64,000 bases of DNA from Mesotoga sp. BH458_6_3_2_1 (GCF_003664995.1 NZ_JFHL01000029.1:186001-250000), one strand, 5' to 3'; positions 18,001 to 27,129 are shown, numbered from the stretch's first letter. The notes: generated by a model not told the origin, from the letters alone. Numbers and translations are program-made.

Positions 18001-18750
18001 TTAGAATACCAGCCAGTAAGCACTGCCATCCGGTTTCCTGTCGATCAGTCTATATTCGATGAGACATCTTCTCAGAAGGACATAGTCATCATAGAATGTT
18101 TTCAGCATTTCATTGGCCTGTTCTTCACTATAGTTGAGGCCTGGTTTGAAGACTCTGGCAATCTCCCTCAAGACGATTACCTTGTCCTTCTCCTTCTTCG
18201 GGAATCTAATAAGCTCACCGTTTTCATTGAAGAATCTTGACAGGCGTTCGAGCCGCTCGGATTCTGTTACTGAATAGCGTTCATCGATCATAGTAGCATT
18301 TCTATGTACGTCGACTATTCTGTCTTCTTCGTTAACGCTTTTCTCCATCATCTGGTGGAGAACCAGGAAGATTTTTGCCTGTCTTGCTTTTTCCTTGAGC
18401 CTGAAACGATAGTTTCTTACCGTAGACTGAGTTAATCTCAGGCGTTTCGAAATCTCCTTATCGCCCACGCCTTCGTAGAAATACTGCATCATGGTCTGCT
18501 GTTGTTCCGAGAGGCCTGTGTATTTTCTATCAAGCCTCAAAAATGAGTCAAACGAAGATCTGTGGTCTACAGCAATGTGCTCCCTAACAGCTCTCTCAGC
18601 GTCCGCAAGTTTATCGCCGCCGATTCGATATATCAGTCCGTTCTCAAAAGACTTCCCGCATAAGAGACAAATATATGCCCCGTCCAGGAGCTTGTAACCG
18701 GCCTCCAGTTCTTCGATACTACTTTCCCAGAAAAGTTCAGACGATTCCAT
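18001..18750 (-). CDS. DUF2087 transcriptional regulator with LuxR-type helix-turn-helix
   Basis: The 249-residue protein starts at ATG 18748-18750 after gggaggtgg. An N-terminal segment holds CLLCGKSF, a possible half of a zinc site. Residues about 78-130 are a GerE/LuxR-type helix-turn-helix (LSEQQQTMMQYF, then GVGDKEISKRLRLTQSTVRNYRFRLKEKARQAK). The C-terminal 75 residues, from RFPKKEKDKVIVLREIA to RLIDRKPDGSAYWLVF, match the DUF2087 pattern. Such proteins are DNA-binding regulators of unknown ligand. It sits between two acetyltransferase genes on the same strand, so regulating them or itself is plausible but unproven. Confidence 0.85.
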   Translation of the reverse strand: MESSELFWESSIEELEAGYKLLDGAYICLLCGKSFENGLIYRIGGDKLADAERAVREHIAVDHRSSFDSFLRLDRKYTGLSEQQQTMMQYFYEGVGDKEISKRLRLTQSTVRNYRFRLKEKARQAKIFLVLHQMMEKSVNEEDRIVDVHRNATMIDERYSVTESERLERLSRFFNENGELIRFPKKEKDKVIVLREIARVFKPGLNYSEEQANEMLKTFYDDYVLLRRCLIEYRLIDRKPDGSAYWLVF

Positions 18751-18920
18751 GATTCCACCTCCCAAGAGAGTATAACAAAAAGGAAGCATCCTAGCAAACA
18801 TTGAGAATAAACATCTACATAAAGAGAGACAAAGGGGTGAATCGTTTACCACATGTTCGCTGAATCTCGAAACGTCATTGCAGAGCTTCTGGAATGATAC
18901 CGCAGAAAAGAGAGAGTATT

Positions 18921-19844
18921 TCAAATCTTGAGAGTCATTACTTCTCTCTTGTAAAGAAATCTGAATCCGGCTTCTTCATACAACCTCTTTGCCGAAGTGC
19001 GATCCGAAGTAACCGATAGAAAGGCTCTGTCTTTTCCCTCTTTCTTAAGGTAATTCAGAGACTCAGCCAGAAGCGCTCTTGCAAGGCCTTTTTTCCTCCA
19101 CTTTTTTACAACGAAGACTTCTTCGGTGTGAAACTTTGAACTGTCAGTATTATCCGGGTAAAGCATGACGCTTCCTGCGATATTGCCTTTTGGGTCGAGT
19201 GAGGCAAGGATAAGACCTTCATTCTTCCATTCAGGTCTACTGAAGAAATAGTGGAGATACTTGTACTCGAGAGGTGAATCAGGAAAACAGGACTGCTCTG
19301 CCAGGAGGTATTTCAGAATTTCTGGAGGCTTTCTGGGCTTCAGTTCTGACATTGTAAGACCTGAAGGAGATGGGTGCGAGCTAATTTCTCTATTCAAGTC
19401 TCTTTCCATATATTGAAAGTCTATCCAGTGAGTGAAGCCCTTTTTGGAGAAGAAATCCTTTTTTTCGCTCTCGCTGTCGGCAATTCTGACACATATTTTC
19501 GTTCCCGCTGCAGGAAAGAACTTACTGGTCGTATTTACAATCGAAGGGAGTGCAATCTCGTAAAGAAGTGACATCAAGCCATTGTCAGCTCCTTCGCCCA
19601 TGATTATGTCAAGCCAAACGTGATGGAAGTGGTACTCACTGAAATTCTGCCTCGTAAGAAACCTTACGAAACCTATTACACGTCCATTGTCTACAGCGAG
19701 GAAAATATTCTTTCTTCCATTCAGCAATGGGTTCTTTAGATCTTCAACTGTGAATCTTTCCGCTAGAGGATGCTTCTTTTCATAGACACTCTGAATGCGA
19801 AGCATCTGTTCTGTGAATTCCTTTGAGTAGCCTACTATTTGCAC
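18921..19844 (-). CDS. Two-domain GNAT acetyltransferase
   Basis: A 307-residue protein made of two GNAT-like halves. The N-terminal half (1-150) keeps strands such as IFLAVDNGRVIGFVRFL but lacks a clear acetyl-CoA loop. The C-terminal half (about 160-307) has VKKWRKKGLARALLAESL, the CoA-binding loop, and SAKRLYEEAGFRFL. The active half is therefore probably C-terminal. GTG 19842-19844 is seven bases after GGAGG. The substrate is unknown. A gap of 170 bases separates it from the downstream DUF2087 gene. Confidence 0.85.
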   Translation of the reverse strand: MQIVGYSKEFTEQMLRIQSVYEKKHPLAERFTVEDLKNPLLNGRKNIFLAVDNGRVIGFVRFLTRQNFSEYHFHHVWLDIIMGEGADNGLMSLLYEIALPSIVNTTSKFFPAAGTKICVRIADSESEKKDFFSKKGFTHWIDFQYMERDLNREISSHPSPSGLTMSELKPRKPPEILKYLLAEQSCFPDSPLEYKYLHYFFSRPEWKNEGLILASLDPKGNIAGSVMLYPDNTDSSKFHTEEVFVVKKWRKKGLARALLAESLNYLKKEGKDRAFLSVTSDRTSAKRLYEEAGFRFLYKREVMTLKI

Positions 19845-19947
19845 TTCATCGCCTCCACTCGTCTTTGATCTTCATAATTTGGGACTTCTTCTATGCTGAA
19901 AACTTCGAAGTTAAGCCAAGAATCTCATTTAGTGCTTGCCAGATAAC

Positions 19948-19976
19948 TTTAAGATAAAAGTGGCATAATATATAAA
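19948..19976 (+). promoter_or_regulatory. Possible promoter of the PhoU-like gene
   Basis: TTTAAG (19948-19953), 17 bases, then TATAAA (19971-19976) in an AT-rich stretch. The match is moderate and the leader to the chosen start would be about 120 bases. Confidence 0.3.
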
Positions 19977-20103
19977 TAATAGAATCTATTAGAGTCTGTC
20001 AAGTACACCACGGAAAATTCAGAGGACAGGGTGTGATGAAGTGAAAGGAAGCAGAGGCTCTAATGGATTTGTCAGTATATTGAAGCCCGGAGGTGGACCT
20101 CTC

Positions 20104-20745
20104 ATGTTTTTTGGTAAGAAAGAAATGGCGATCATTCAGCTGTTCAATGAGCATTTGGATTTTATATCGAGAACCCTGGAAAACCTTGAAAAGGTCTTTC
20201 TTGCCAGCCAGAATGATGATTTATCTTCTGTGGAGATCTATTCGGAAGAGGTGCGAAAAATGGAGTCGGCCGCCGATGCAAAGAGACGCGAAATGGAAAA
20301 CTCGATGTATCAGGGAGCGTTCCTACCAAATTTTCGTGGCGACTTTTTGGGTCTTGCGGAGTCTTTCGACAAAGTGGCGAATGAGGCGGAGAACGTGGTT
20401 GATCAGATTGTATTGCAGCATCTCGTAATACCTTCTGAGTTGAAAACAGACTTCTTGAAGCAGGTTCAGCTTGCAGCAGAGACGTTTGAGGCATCCAGGG
20501 AGGCGGCAGTAAATCTCTTCCAAGAGTTAAGCGTCGCTGAAGAAAAGATAAAGGAAACAGAACGCCTCGAGAATACTGAGGATAGTCATGAGCGGGCGCT
20601 TGTGAAGAAGATCTTCGAGATGAATCTCTCACTCGCTGAGAAAAGGCAGCTCCGTGAACTTGTTCTTTCAATTGGAGACATTGCGAATCTCTCTGAGGAC
20701 TGCTCCGATCGTATGGAGATAATCGTTCTTAAGAGAAGAGTGTGA
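20104..20745 (+). CDS. DUF47 family PhoU-like phosphate transport regulator
   Basis: A 213-residue all-helical protein of the DUF47/TIGR00153 PhoU-like group. It opens FFGKKEMAIIQLFNEH and has the helix YSEEVRKMESAADAKRREME, whose acidic residues bind metal in relatives. DUF47 proteins usually act with PiT phosphate permeases as accessory regulators. I chose ATG 20104, seven bases after GGAGGTGG (20089-20096); the upstream GTG 20041 has no ribosome site. Its stop codon directly abuts the stop of the PiT gene on the other strand, an arrangement that differs from the usual co-directional operon. Confidence 0.88.
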   Translation: MFFGKKEMAIIQLFNEHLDFISRTLENLEKVFLASQNDDLSSVEIYSEEVRKMESAADAKRREMENSMYQGAFLPNFRGDFLGLAESFDKVANEAENVVDQIVLQHLVIPSELKTDFLKQVQLAAETFEASREAAVNLFQELSVAEEKIKETERLENTEDSHERALVKKIFEMNLSLAEKRQLRELVLSIGDIANLSEDCSDRMEIIVLKRRV

Positions 20746-21681
20746 TCAGAAAAAGCCTCCAACGGCCTTTATGAGCAGATAGAGGCCTAGGGAAACTAAA
20801 CCGGCAATTAAAGGCGTCTGCAACCAACCAAGAGCGATGTTTCGAAGAATCTTGTAATTGATGTTTCTTGAACCTCTTGCCAGCCCGGCACCAATTACCG
20901 CGCCGACTATTGCCTGAGAAATTGAAACTGGAACTCCGATTATTGCAAAGACCCACACAGTCATCGCATGGGACAGCATCGCTATAACTGCTGAGAAATG
21001 ATCAAGCAGGGTAATCTGCTTTCCAACGGTGAACATCACCCTCTTGCTAAAAGTCAGGGCACCAAGTGCTATACTTAATCCTCCCACTAGCGCAGCGATT
21101 TCATAGGGAATTATGCCGGCGTACGGGCCGGTGACATTAGCGACGTTGTTTGCGCCAAGAGCATACGAGCCGTAGGCACCTATTAACAATGCTCCAATCT
21201 TCAGTGAAAGATCCTGAGCCTGAATGGTCTTTATTCTTCTGAATAATACTGCAAAGATTTTGTACAGAAAGAAGGAACCGATTGCGGCTCCAATTGGTGT
21301 TGTTATCCAGCAGATCACAACTTTCGTAAGTACAGACCAATCCACTGTGGAGTTAAGTATTCCGATTCCCAGAATCGCCCCCATCATTGCCTGAGATGAA
21401 GAAGATGGGATTCCCAAATAAGTCATTAACGTCATCGAGATCGCCGCGCCAATGGTGCTTACGGTAGCAGTGAGGAGCGTCTGGCTGCTGACGCTGGAAA
21501 CAGTCTCAAGACCCCTGGAACCTTCGAGAAGCGAACCGATAACTATGAAGACAGCAGAGAGTACCACCGCAACGCGGTATTTTACTAGGCCCGAAGTAAC
21601 GGCCGTACCATAAACATTTGCAGCGTCATTGGCACCCAACGCTCGGCCGAAAACAATGGCCGGAATTATCGCAAAGAACAT
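20746..21681 (-). CDS. PiT family inorganic phosphate permease
   Basis: This 311-residue membrane protein has about ten transmembrane segments and the two PiT repeats. The first carries the signature GANDAANVYGTAV near residue 16. The second has GANNVANVTGP with Asn in place of the usual Asp. It imports phosphate (as metal phosphate) with protons or sodium. I start at ATG 21679-21681, five bases after GGAGGT; the ATG at 21691-21693 overlaps the Shine-Dalgarno itself. It is tail to tail with the DUF47 gene with no base between them. Confidence 0.92.
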   Translation of the reverse strand: MFFAIIPAIVFGRALGANDAANVYGTAVTSGLVKYRVAVVLSAVFIVIGSLLEGSRGLETVSSVSSQTLLTATVSTIGAAISMTLMTYLGIPSSSSQAMMGAILGIGILNSTVDWSVLTKVVICWITTPIGAAIGSFFLYKIFAVLFRRIKTIQAQDLSLKIGALLIGAYGSYALGANNVANVTGPYAGIIPYEIAALVGGLSIALGALTFSKRVMFTVGKQITLLDHFSAVIAMLSHAMTVWVFAIIGVPVSISQAIVGAVIGAGLARGSRNINYKILRNIALGWLQTPLIAGLVSLGLYLLIKAVGGFF

Positions 21682-21822
21682 ATTGACCTCCATTGGGAGA
21701 AAGAAAAGTTGATAGATTATATCACGGTATTACATAGATTCGAAGCCATCTTTGGGATGTTGGGCAGAAAGAGATGAAGGCAGCAGAAACTGAAGAGAAA
21801 TCCATTGGAGAGTCGGCGGAAA

Positions 21823-22590
21823 TCAGAACTCGATGAATAAGATCTCGGGAGGACTTGCCAGTCTTCCCGGAAACCATCCTCCGACTCCCCTAGTCACGAA
21901 GATCTTTGTTCCGTCGGTTTCGTAGAGACCTCTGAAGTAGTCTCCGCTGAATCCCCTCGAAGTCTTCAGTATGGTTTCGGTCAACCAGGGTATAAAGAAC
22001 TGGCCTCCATGTGTATGTCCAGCCAGCACCAGGTCATAATCCTCTAGAATGTCCATGTGTTCTTCAAGCAGATTTGGCGCGTGTACCATCAGTATCTTCA
22101 GATCGTAATTGTCTTCGGGCAGGAATCTTGTCCATGAAAAGTAATGGTGAGACGGAGTACCCGTCAATCCCAGTTTCTTGTCTGCAATCTGGATTACTGC
22201 TGAACGGGTGTGGACCACGTTTATTCCCAGTTCCTCATAGATCTTCTCCATTACGTCTGTTTCCGATTCTTCCCAGTTACCGTACACGGCAAATACTGGC
22301 GCTATTCTGGCAAGTTCGGAGAAGTAACTTTTCATATACTCCATATCTGTGTAAGGAGACAAAACATCGCCCCCAAAAAGAATCAAATCCACACCTTCTT
22401 CAACGAGCCTTTCAAGGAGATGCGTGTGAATGGGCTTCTTAGTCCAGATATGAATATCGGCAAAAAAGGCGATTTTCGCCGAAGGTTCTTCCGAGAACGT
22501 AAGCCTTTCGATCGTCAAGATGTTTGGTTCTATCAAGAATACGTAGGCGATTATACCGACGACAATCAACCAGATCTTCCAATGCTTCAA
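21823..22590 (-). CDS. Membrane-anchored metallophosphoesterase (YkuE-like)
   Basis: This 255-residue calcineurin-like phosphoesterase has an N-terminal anchor (WLIVVGIIAYVFLI). The metal motifs in order are FADIHIW (about 43), LFGGDV (about 73), YGNWEE (about 104) and LAGHTHGGQF (about 192). The third motif normally reads GNHE/GNHD; here Trp replaces the His. Relatives such as YkuE hydrolyse phosphoesters at the cell envelope, for example lipid-linked substrates. TTG 22588-22590 follows gagggaatgg. It lies downstream of plsY and the glycosyltransferase on the same strand, so a lipid-envelope role is plausible. Confidence 0.85.
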   Translation of the reverse strand: MKHWKIWLIVVGIIAYVFLIEPNILTIERLTFSEEPSAKIAFFADIHIWTKKPIHTHLLERLVEEGVDLILFGGDVLSPYTDMEYMKSYFSELARIAPVFAVYGNWEESETDVMEKIYEELGINVVHTRSAVIQIADKKLGLTGTPSHHYFSWTRFLPEDNYDLKILMVHAPNLLEEHMDILEDYDLVLAGHTHGGQFFIPWLTETILKTSRGFSGDYFRGLYETDGTKIFVTRGVGGWFPGRLASPPEILFIEF

Positions 22591-22665
22591 AAAACCATTC
22601 CCTCAGAAAGTTGTGTCATACGAACCGATTCTACATGATTATTCAGTAGTCGGTTCAGGCAATCA

Positions 22666-23823
22666 TTAAAATAAGCGTGATTTCTTCTTTACAAGCACCC
22701 TACCTTTCCATTTCGTAGCTCCACAAAGGTGAACAATTATCGAATGGAATCCGATAATTGATGAGATGAGTGTGATTAGTGGATATAGAAAAATCACCAG
22801 AGGCCTGAGTGAAAACTTTGCGCTGGCGAGAACCCACATGCCGAATGAGAGTGACAGGCTAATCAGAGACAGGATTCCTGCAGACTCTGGAATGGCAACT
22901 CCAAAGATGAAAAGTAAGGCTACTATGAGAGGAAAGAAATCTAAAGTTAGCATCCAACTCCAAACAAAGGCCGCGGGAATTATTCTGTAGTCAAAGAGTG
23001 AGAAGTAGTTCTTGAGAAACCCCAAATATGCAGCTTTGAATCCATCATACATTTTGCACTCTACAAGATCGGAAGCATCGTACAATCTCCACTTCATCCT
23101 TGCCTTTCTTATTAGCCTGCCTAGAGAGATATCATCCACTCCATGGTCCTTCACGGCCTCATGACCTCCGATTGAGAGATAGGATTGCTTTCTGAACATC
23201 ATGAACTGACCGCTTGTTACCGCGAGTGATCTGAATTTCTTCCCATAAGCGATTACGAGTGGAAAGATAGAGAAGACACTGTGAATCATAAATGGTATCG
23301 TAATCAATTCACCCAGCGTGTCAGTCCTCTCCTTGACAACAGCCGTCAAAAGATCCGTTTTTTCTCTAATCATTACGCTTACAGCGTGTGAGATTGTGGG
23401 GGAAGAGTGAACGGTATCGGCATCCGTAAAAAGCAGGATCTCTCCCTTCGCTTCGCTTGCAAGCTGGTGGCATGCCCAGTGCTTCCCGAGCCATCCTTCG
23501 GGCAAAGCTTCTCCCTTAATTATTCTGAGGTTGCTAAACTCGTTTGTCATAGATTCAAGGATTTGTAGTGTTGCATCGGATGAGCTATCGTCGAGGACGA
23601 TTAGTTCGAGATTGCGGTAATCTTGATTCAGAAGGGAGTAAACGCACTTCGAGATGTTTTTCTCTTCGTTTCTGGCAGGAATCAGTATGGAAACCAGAGG
23701 GCCGTTTGGAATCCCTTCGAAACGGCTGAGCTTCTTCATCAGTATCGCATTAGAGACTGAAACTGCAAACATGATTCCCAGGAATAGGGCAACTGATATT
23801 GACTGAAAGAGGAGAGAGGTCAT
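22666..23823 (-). CDS. Family 2 glycosyltransferase, membrane-bound
   Basis: A 385-residue GT2 enzyme with an N-terminal membrane segment and three or four C-terminal segments (about 275-370). The GT-A core shows ILIPARNEEKN (about 45), LIVLDDSSSDAT (about 76) and the metal-binding FTDADTVHS (about 132). The layout matches the carotenoid/hopanoid-associated and glycolipid glycosyltransferases that use a UDP-sugar and a membrane acceptor. Its ATG overlaps the plsY stop (ATGA), indicating translational coupling to phospholipid synthesis. Glycolipid formation is inferred. Confidence 0.88.
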   Translation of the reverse strand: MTSLLFQSISVALFLGIMFAVSVSNAILMKKLSRFEGIPNGPLVSILIPARNEEKNISKCVYSLLNQDYRNLELIVLDDSSSDATLQILESMTNEFSNLRIIKGEALPEGWLGKHWACHQLASEAKGEILLFTDADTVHSSPTISHAVSVMIREKTDLLTAVVKERTDTLGELITIPFMIHSVFSIFPLVIAYGKKFRSLAVTSGQFMMFRKQSYLSIGGHEAVKDHGVDDISLGRLIRKARMKWRLYDASDLVECKMYDGFKAAYLGFLKNYFSLFDYRIIPAAFVWSWMLTLDFFPLIVALLFIFGVAIPESAGILSLISLSLSFGMWVLASAKFSLRPLVIFLYPLITLISSIIGFHSIIVHLCGATKWKGRVLVKKKSRLF

Positions 23824-24410
23824 CTAATCTTCCTTCGAAGCTTGAGTGCAATGGGAAAAGCAAGTTGGTCCCTGTGTTTGAAAGCAAGAACTGAAGTGTT
23901 AAACGCCCATATAGAGATAGCGAGAGAGTCCATTTTAATAATTAGAAATATCAGGAGACCGAACATGCTCAGAATTACCTTCCAACCATCGGTCCTGGGA
24001 CTTATGACGAACGAGAACAACAACATGGATGCTCCCATTATTGAAGGTCCAACCCATTGAGTTAAGCCAGACCAGATACCGAAAGAGACCGCTACGGCCT
24101 TACCTCCATTCATTCGCAGAAATGGTGAAAAAGCGTGACCCAGGACCGGAGAGACTGCGACGGATACTATCTCCCAGCCGGAAATTCCTCCAATTGAAAG
24201 GGCTATTAACACGGGAAGATATCCCTTGAAATAGTCGAGAGCCATTGCAAAAAGCCCGAGCAAGAGCCCTGCTCCTCTTATCACGTTAGTAGATCCCGGG
24301 TTGCCGTCGCCAATTTTCGAGATCTTCTGACGAGTCTTCTTCTCGTATATTATTTTGGAGTACATTATGGAGCCAGAAAAAAAGCCGATGAGAGTCCACA
24401 GGATGAACAT
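23820..24410 (-). CDS. plsY: Glycerol-3-phosphate acyltransferase PlsY
   Basis: A 196-residue membrane enzyme that transfers an acyl group from acyl-phosphate to glycerol-3-phosphate, the first step of phosphatidic acid synthesis. The PlsY motifs are GDGNPGSTNV (about 34-43; the usual form is GSGNPGATN), ALDYFKG (about 58) and the third motif around RMNGGKAVAVSFG (about 95-108). About five or six membrane segments are visible. It is the first gene of a coupled pair with the glycosyltransferase. The start ATG follows ggggagggc. Confidence 0.93.
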   Translation of the reverse strand: MFILWTLIGFFSGSIMYSKIIYEKKTRQKISKIGDGNPGSTNVIRGAGLLLGLFAMALDYFKGYLPVLIALSIGGISGWEIVSVAVSPVLGHAFSPFLRMNGGKAVAVSFGIWSGLTQWVGPSIMGASMLLFSFVISPRTDGWKVILSMFGLLIFLIIKMDSLAISIWAFNTSVLAFKHRDQLAFPIALKLRRKIR

Positions 24411-24763
24411 TTAGCCCTCCCCTTCGGGATTGAGAAAATCACTTTCTCCATTCTCTTGACGCCTGATATGGTTGGCGAAGGAGACATTTCTCCGCTATTG
24501 CCAGTCCGGACTCTTCGCCAGGTATAGTTCTCAATGACAGCCTTTCATTTCTGCAAATGACCTACGAAGCAGTGAGCAGACTGTCTGTTGCGCCAGTCAG
24601 ATTCTGCTATGTCAAGTGCTCGCTTTACCGGTACGTTGCTGCTCATGTAAGAATTATACATAGTTGATTCAATAACGCTCTTTTCTTTAGAACAACTGGC
24701 TGGATGTCTGCAAGACCTCACGTAGATGATAAAATCTCATCGAAATCTGAAAGGATGATGAAG
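24411..24763. other. Intergenic stretch between plsY and the S41 peptidase
   Basis: About 350 bases between divergent genes. On the minus strand a TATAAT (24653-24658) could serve the plsY operon with a long leader of about 230 bases; no good -35 accompanies it. A 33-codon minus-strand frame starting near 24643 has no support beyond being open. I see no RNA gene or repeat. Confidence 0.4.
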
Positions 24764-25993
24764 ATGAAAAGAGTTCTGTCTGTGTTTTTCCTTCTACTCT
24801 CGTTAGCACTGCCAATTTTCGCTCAGAGCCTGGAAGATCTATCTGCGGAGGAGTGGAGACACGACATCAGGTTTCTCGAAGAGAGACTGTCGAGAACTCA
24901 CCCTAATCCCTATTTCAAGACGGACGAGGGTACGTTCAGACAGCTTCTGCGAAGTCTGGAACGCGATCTGGAGGACCTGTCGTCGAGCGAGATCTACACA
25001 AGGCTTACAGAGATCGTCGCATCGATTGGAGACGGCCACACTGCGATCTATCCCGATAGCAGGCTTGCCGTGTATCCGATTTACACTTACTGGTTTACCG
25101 ATGGGCTTTATGTAGTTGCCACAGCTGAAAGTGAAAAGCACCTGCTGAACTGCAGAGTAGTTGAGATTGGGGGCATGGAAGTCGATGACGCTCTGGAAAG
25201 GTTGAAGAAGGTTGTATCATATGACAATGAGTGGGGATTCCTTCATTCTCACTCTGACTACTTGAATAAAGAAGAGATTATGAAGGGTCTTGGAATAGCT
25301 GATATGGATGGAGATCTTCTTCTTAAGGTCGAAAAGGAAGGAGAGATAATTGAAGCCTCCGTAAAGCCTCAAAGAGAAGGATTCCATTGGATACAGAAGA
25401 GAGCGGATGAGATTGACAGAACCTATCAAGGAAGGAAGTACTGGTATCAGTATTACCCCGATTCAGGAGTCCTCCACTTTCATTATGCTTCATGTGGTTC
25501 GGAAAGAGGAAACCCGTTCATATTGTTTAATTGGAAAATGTTTCTATTCACCTGGACCAACCCAGTAAGCAAATTCGTCCTTGATCTCAGGGGAAATGGA
25601 GGAGGCAGCTCAGTTGTTCTGGAACCTTTCATTCTGAGAATGATGATAGATTGGAGATTGAACAGAACTGGAAAGCTCTTTGTTCTAATCGATCGCGGAA
25701 CCTTCTCTTCGGCAGTTCTCAATGCCATTTCCATGAGAAAACGCACAAACGCGGTCTTTGTGGGTGAACCGACCGGTGGCAGTCCGAGACATTATGGTGA
25801 AGTGAAGAGATTTCAGCTGCCCAACTCGGGAATTGCCGTAAGTTGTTCAACCACTTATTGGAAGACCACATCCGATACATCGGAAGCTTTTATGCCGGAT
25901 ATATTGACAGTGAGATCCTTCCAGGACTACTATGAAATGCGAGATCTTGCTTTTGAAGCCGTTATGGCCTATGGATCGGAAGGGGAGGAATAG
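24764..25993 (+). CDS. Exported S41 family peptidase
   Basis: About 409 residues: a signal peptide (KRVLSVFFLLLSLALPIFAQ) and then a tail-specific-protease-like domain. FVLDLRGNGGGSS (about 270-282) and LIDRGTFSSAVLNA, with the candidate nucleophile Ser, are S41 hallmarks. The usual Lys-bearing GxxTxGKG motif reads EPTGGSPRHYG here, so the catalytic partner may differ from CtpA-type dyads. ATG 24764 is nine bases after AAGG; ATG 24755 and 24758 are alternatives. The stop touches the start of the isoaspartyl dipeptidase gene, suggesting joint use in peptide degradation. Confidence 0.85.
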   Translation: MKRVLSVFFLLLSLALPIFAQSLEDLSAEEWRHDIRFLEERLSRTHPNPYFKTDEGTFRQLLRSLERDLEDLSSSEIYTRLTEIVASIGDGHTAIYPDSRLAVYPIYTYWFTDGLYVVATAESEKHLLNCRVVEIGGMEVDDALERLKKVVSYDNEWGFLHSHSDYLNKEEIMKGLGIADMDGDLLLKVEKEGEIIEASVKPQREGFHWIQKRADEIDRTYQGRKYWYQYYPDSGVLHFHYASCGSERGNPFILFNWKMFLFTWTNPVSKFVLDLRGNGGGSSVVLEPFILRMMIDWRLNRTGKLFVLIDRGTFSSAVLNAISMRKRTNAVFVGEPTGGSPRHYGEVKRFQLPNSGIAVSCSTTYWKTTSDTSEAFMPDILTVRSFQDYYEMRDLAFEAVMAYGSEGEE

Positions 25994-27124
25994 ATGTTAA
26001 CTCTGTTTAAGAACGTTGAAGTATTTGCTCCGGAACCTCTCGGAAGGAAAGACATTCTGATTTCTGGAGAGAGAATTGTCGAAATCGATGAAGGGATAGA
26101 CGAATCGGCAGTTAGGTCACTCAATGGAGAGATATTCGACTTTAGCGAGTCGTATGCGGTTCCCGGATTTGTTGACGGACACGTCCATCTAATTGGTGGA
26201 GGAGGAGAGGGAGGCTTTTCATCAAGAACTGCTGAAGGTTCTTCACAGCAATTCGCCGAAGTCGGAACCACGACGGTTGTAGGAATGTTGGGCACCGATG
26301 GTGTTACCAGAGATCATGCTTCGCTGCTTGCAAAGGTTAGGGACTTCCGAAACTCCGGGATAGATTCTTACATGCTGACAGGCTCTTACAGATACCCTTT
26401 GAAGACGCTTACGGGGGATCTCATGAGGGATATCGTGTTCATTCCCGAGATAATCGGTGTGGGCGAGGTGGCCGTCTCTGATCATAGAAGCAGCAACCTT
26501 AGTTCCACAGAGCTTCAGAGATTTGCAATGGATGCGCGTGTGGCCGGCATGCTTTCTGGCAAGGCTGGAGTGACCGTCCTTCATCTTGGAGATGGTCAAG
26601 AGAAACTTAAGCCTCTTTATGAAGCAGTTGCCGACGGAACTCTCAATCCACGACAGATTATCCCTACGCATATCTGCCGATCGGAGGGACTCTTAAATCA
26701 GGGCATCGATTGGGTGAGCAAAAAGGGCGGATATATTGACATCACTGCTGATGAACACAGCACGCACCTGGTTCTAAAAGACATGTACAGCAAGAAGATA
26801 AGATTCGACAGGATCTGTGTCTCTTCTGACGGTCTCGGTTCTCTTCCCAGATTCGATGCTGAAAAGAATCTGGTCGGGATAAGGTCGGCACCGGTCGATA
26901 CTCTTTTGAAGACCTTCACAAGTTTGGTCAGAGAGAGAGGGCTTTTGATACATGAAGCTCTGAAGCCTTTTACGGCAAATCCGGCCGCATTCTATCATTT
27001 GCAGAGAAACGGGATTGGACTTCTCAAGAGGGGGGGCTCTGCAAACATCTTATTCATTGATCGGGATTTCCAGATAGTCGAAGTAATTTCCAGCGGAAGA
27101 TCAACTTTGGAAAATAGGGGATGA
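25994..27124 (+). CDS. iadA: Beta-aspartyl (isoaspartyl) dipeptidase
   Basis: A 376-residue amidohydrolase that cleaves isoaspartyl dipeptides left from damaged protein. VPGFVDGHVHLIGGGGEGG (about 55-73) supplies the HxH metal site. The family stretches SDHRSS, KAGVTVLHLGD (metal His), IPTHICRS (metal His) and VCVSSDGLGSLPRF-type (metal Asp) are all present. In the E. coli enzyme a carbamylated Lys bridges the metals four residues before SDHRS; here that place appears to be Glu. The ATG directly follows the peptidase stop codon after ggggagg. Confidence 0.9.
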   Translation: MLTLFKNVEVFAPEPLGRKDILISGERIVEIDEGIDESAVRSLNGEIFDFSESYAVPGFVDGHVHLIGGGGEGGFSSRTAEGSSQQFAEVGTTTVVGMLGTDGVTRDHASLLAKVRDFRNSGIDSYMLTGSYRYPLKTLTGDLMRDIVFIPEIIGVGEVAVSDHRSSNLSSTELQRFAMDARVAGMLSGKAGVTVLHLGDGQEKLKPLYEAVADGTLNPRQIIPTHICRSEGLLNQGIDWVSKKGGYIDITADEHSTHLVLKDMYSKKIRFDRICVSSDGLGSLPRFDAEKNLVGIRSAPVDTLLKTFTSLVRERGLLIHEALKPFTANPAAFYHLQRNGIGLLKRGGSANILFIDRDFQIVEVISSGRSTLENRG

Positions 27125-27129
27125 TTGGT

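Noticed and set aside
17843-18001. N-terminal extension of the small GNAT protein
   Set aside because: The extension includes the extended -10 promoter. The TTG start after GGAGGTGA gives the correct family N-terminus.
18751-18924. N-terminal extension of the DUF2087 protein to position 18924
   Set aside because: A GGGAGGTGG sits just before ATG 18748-18750. The extension is Cys/Phe-rich with no family match and overlaps the next gene.
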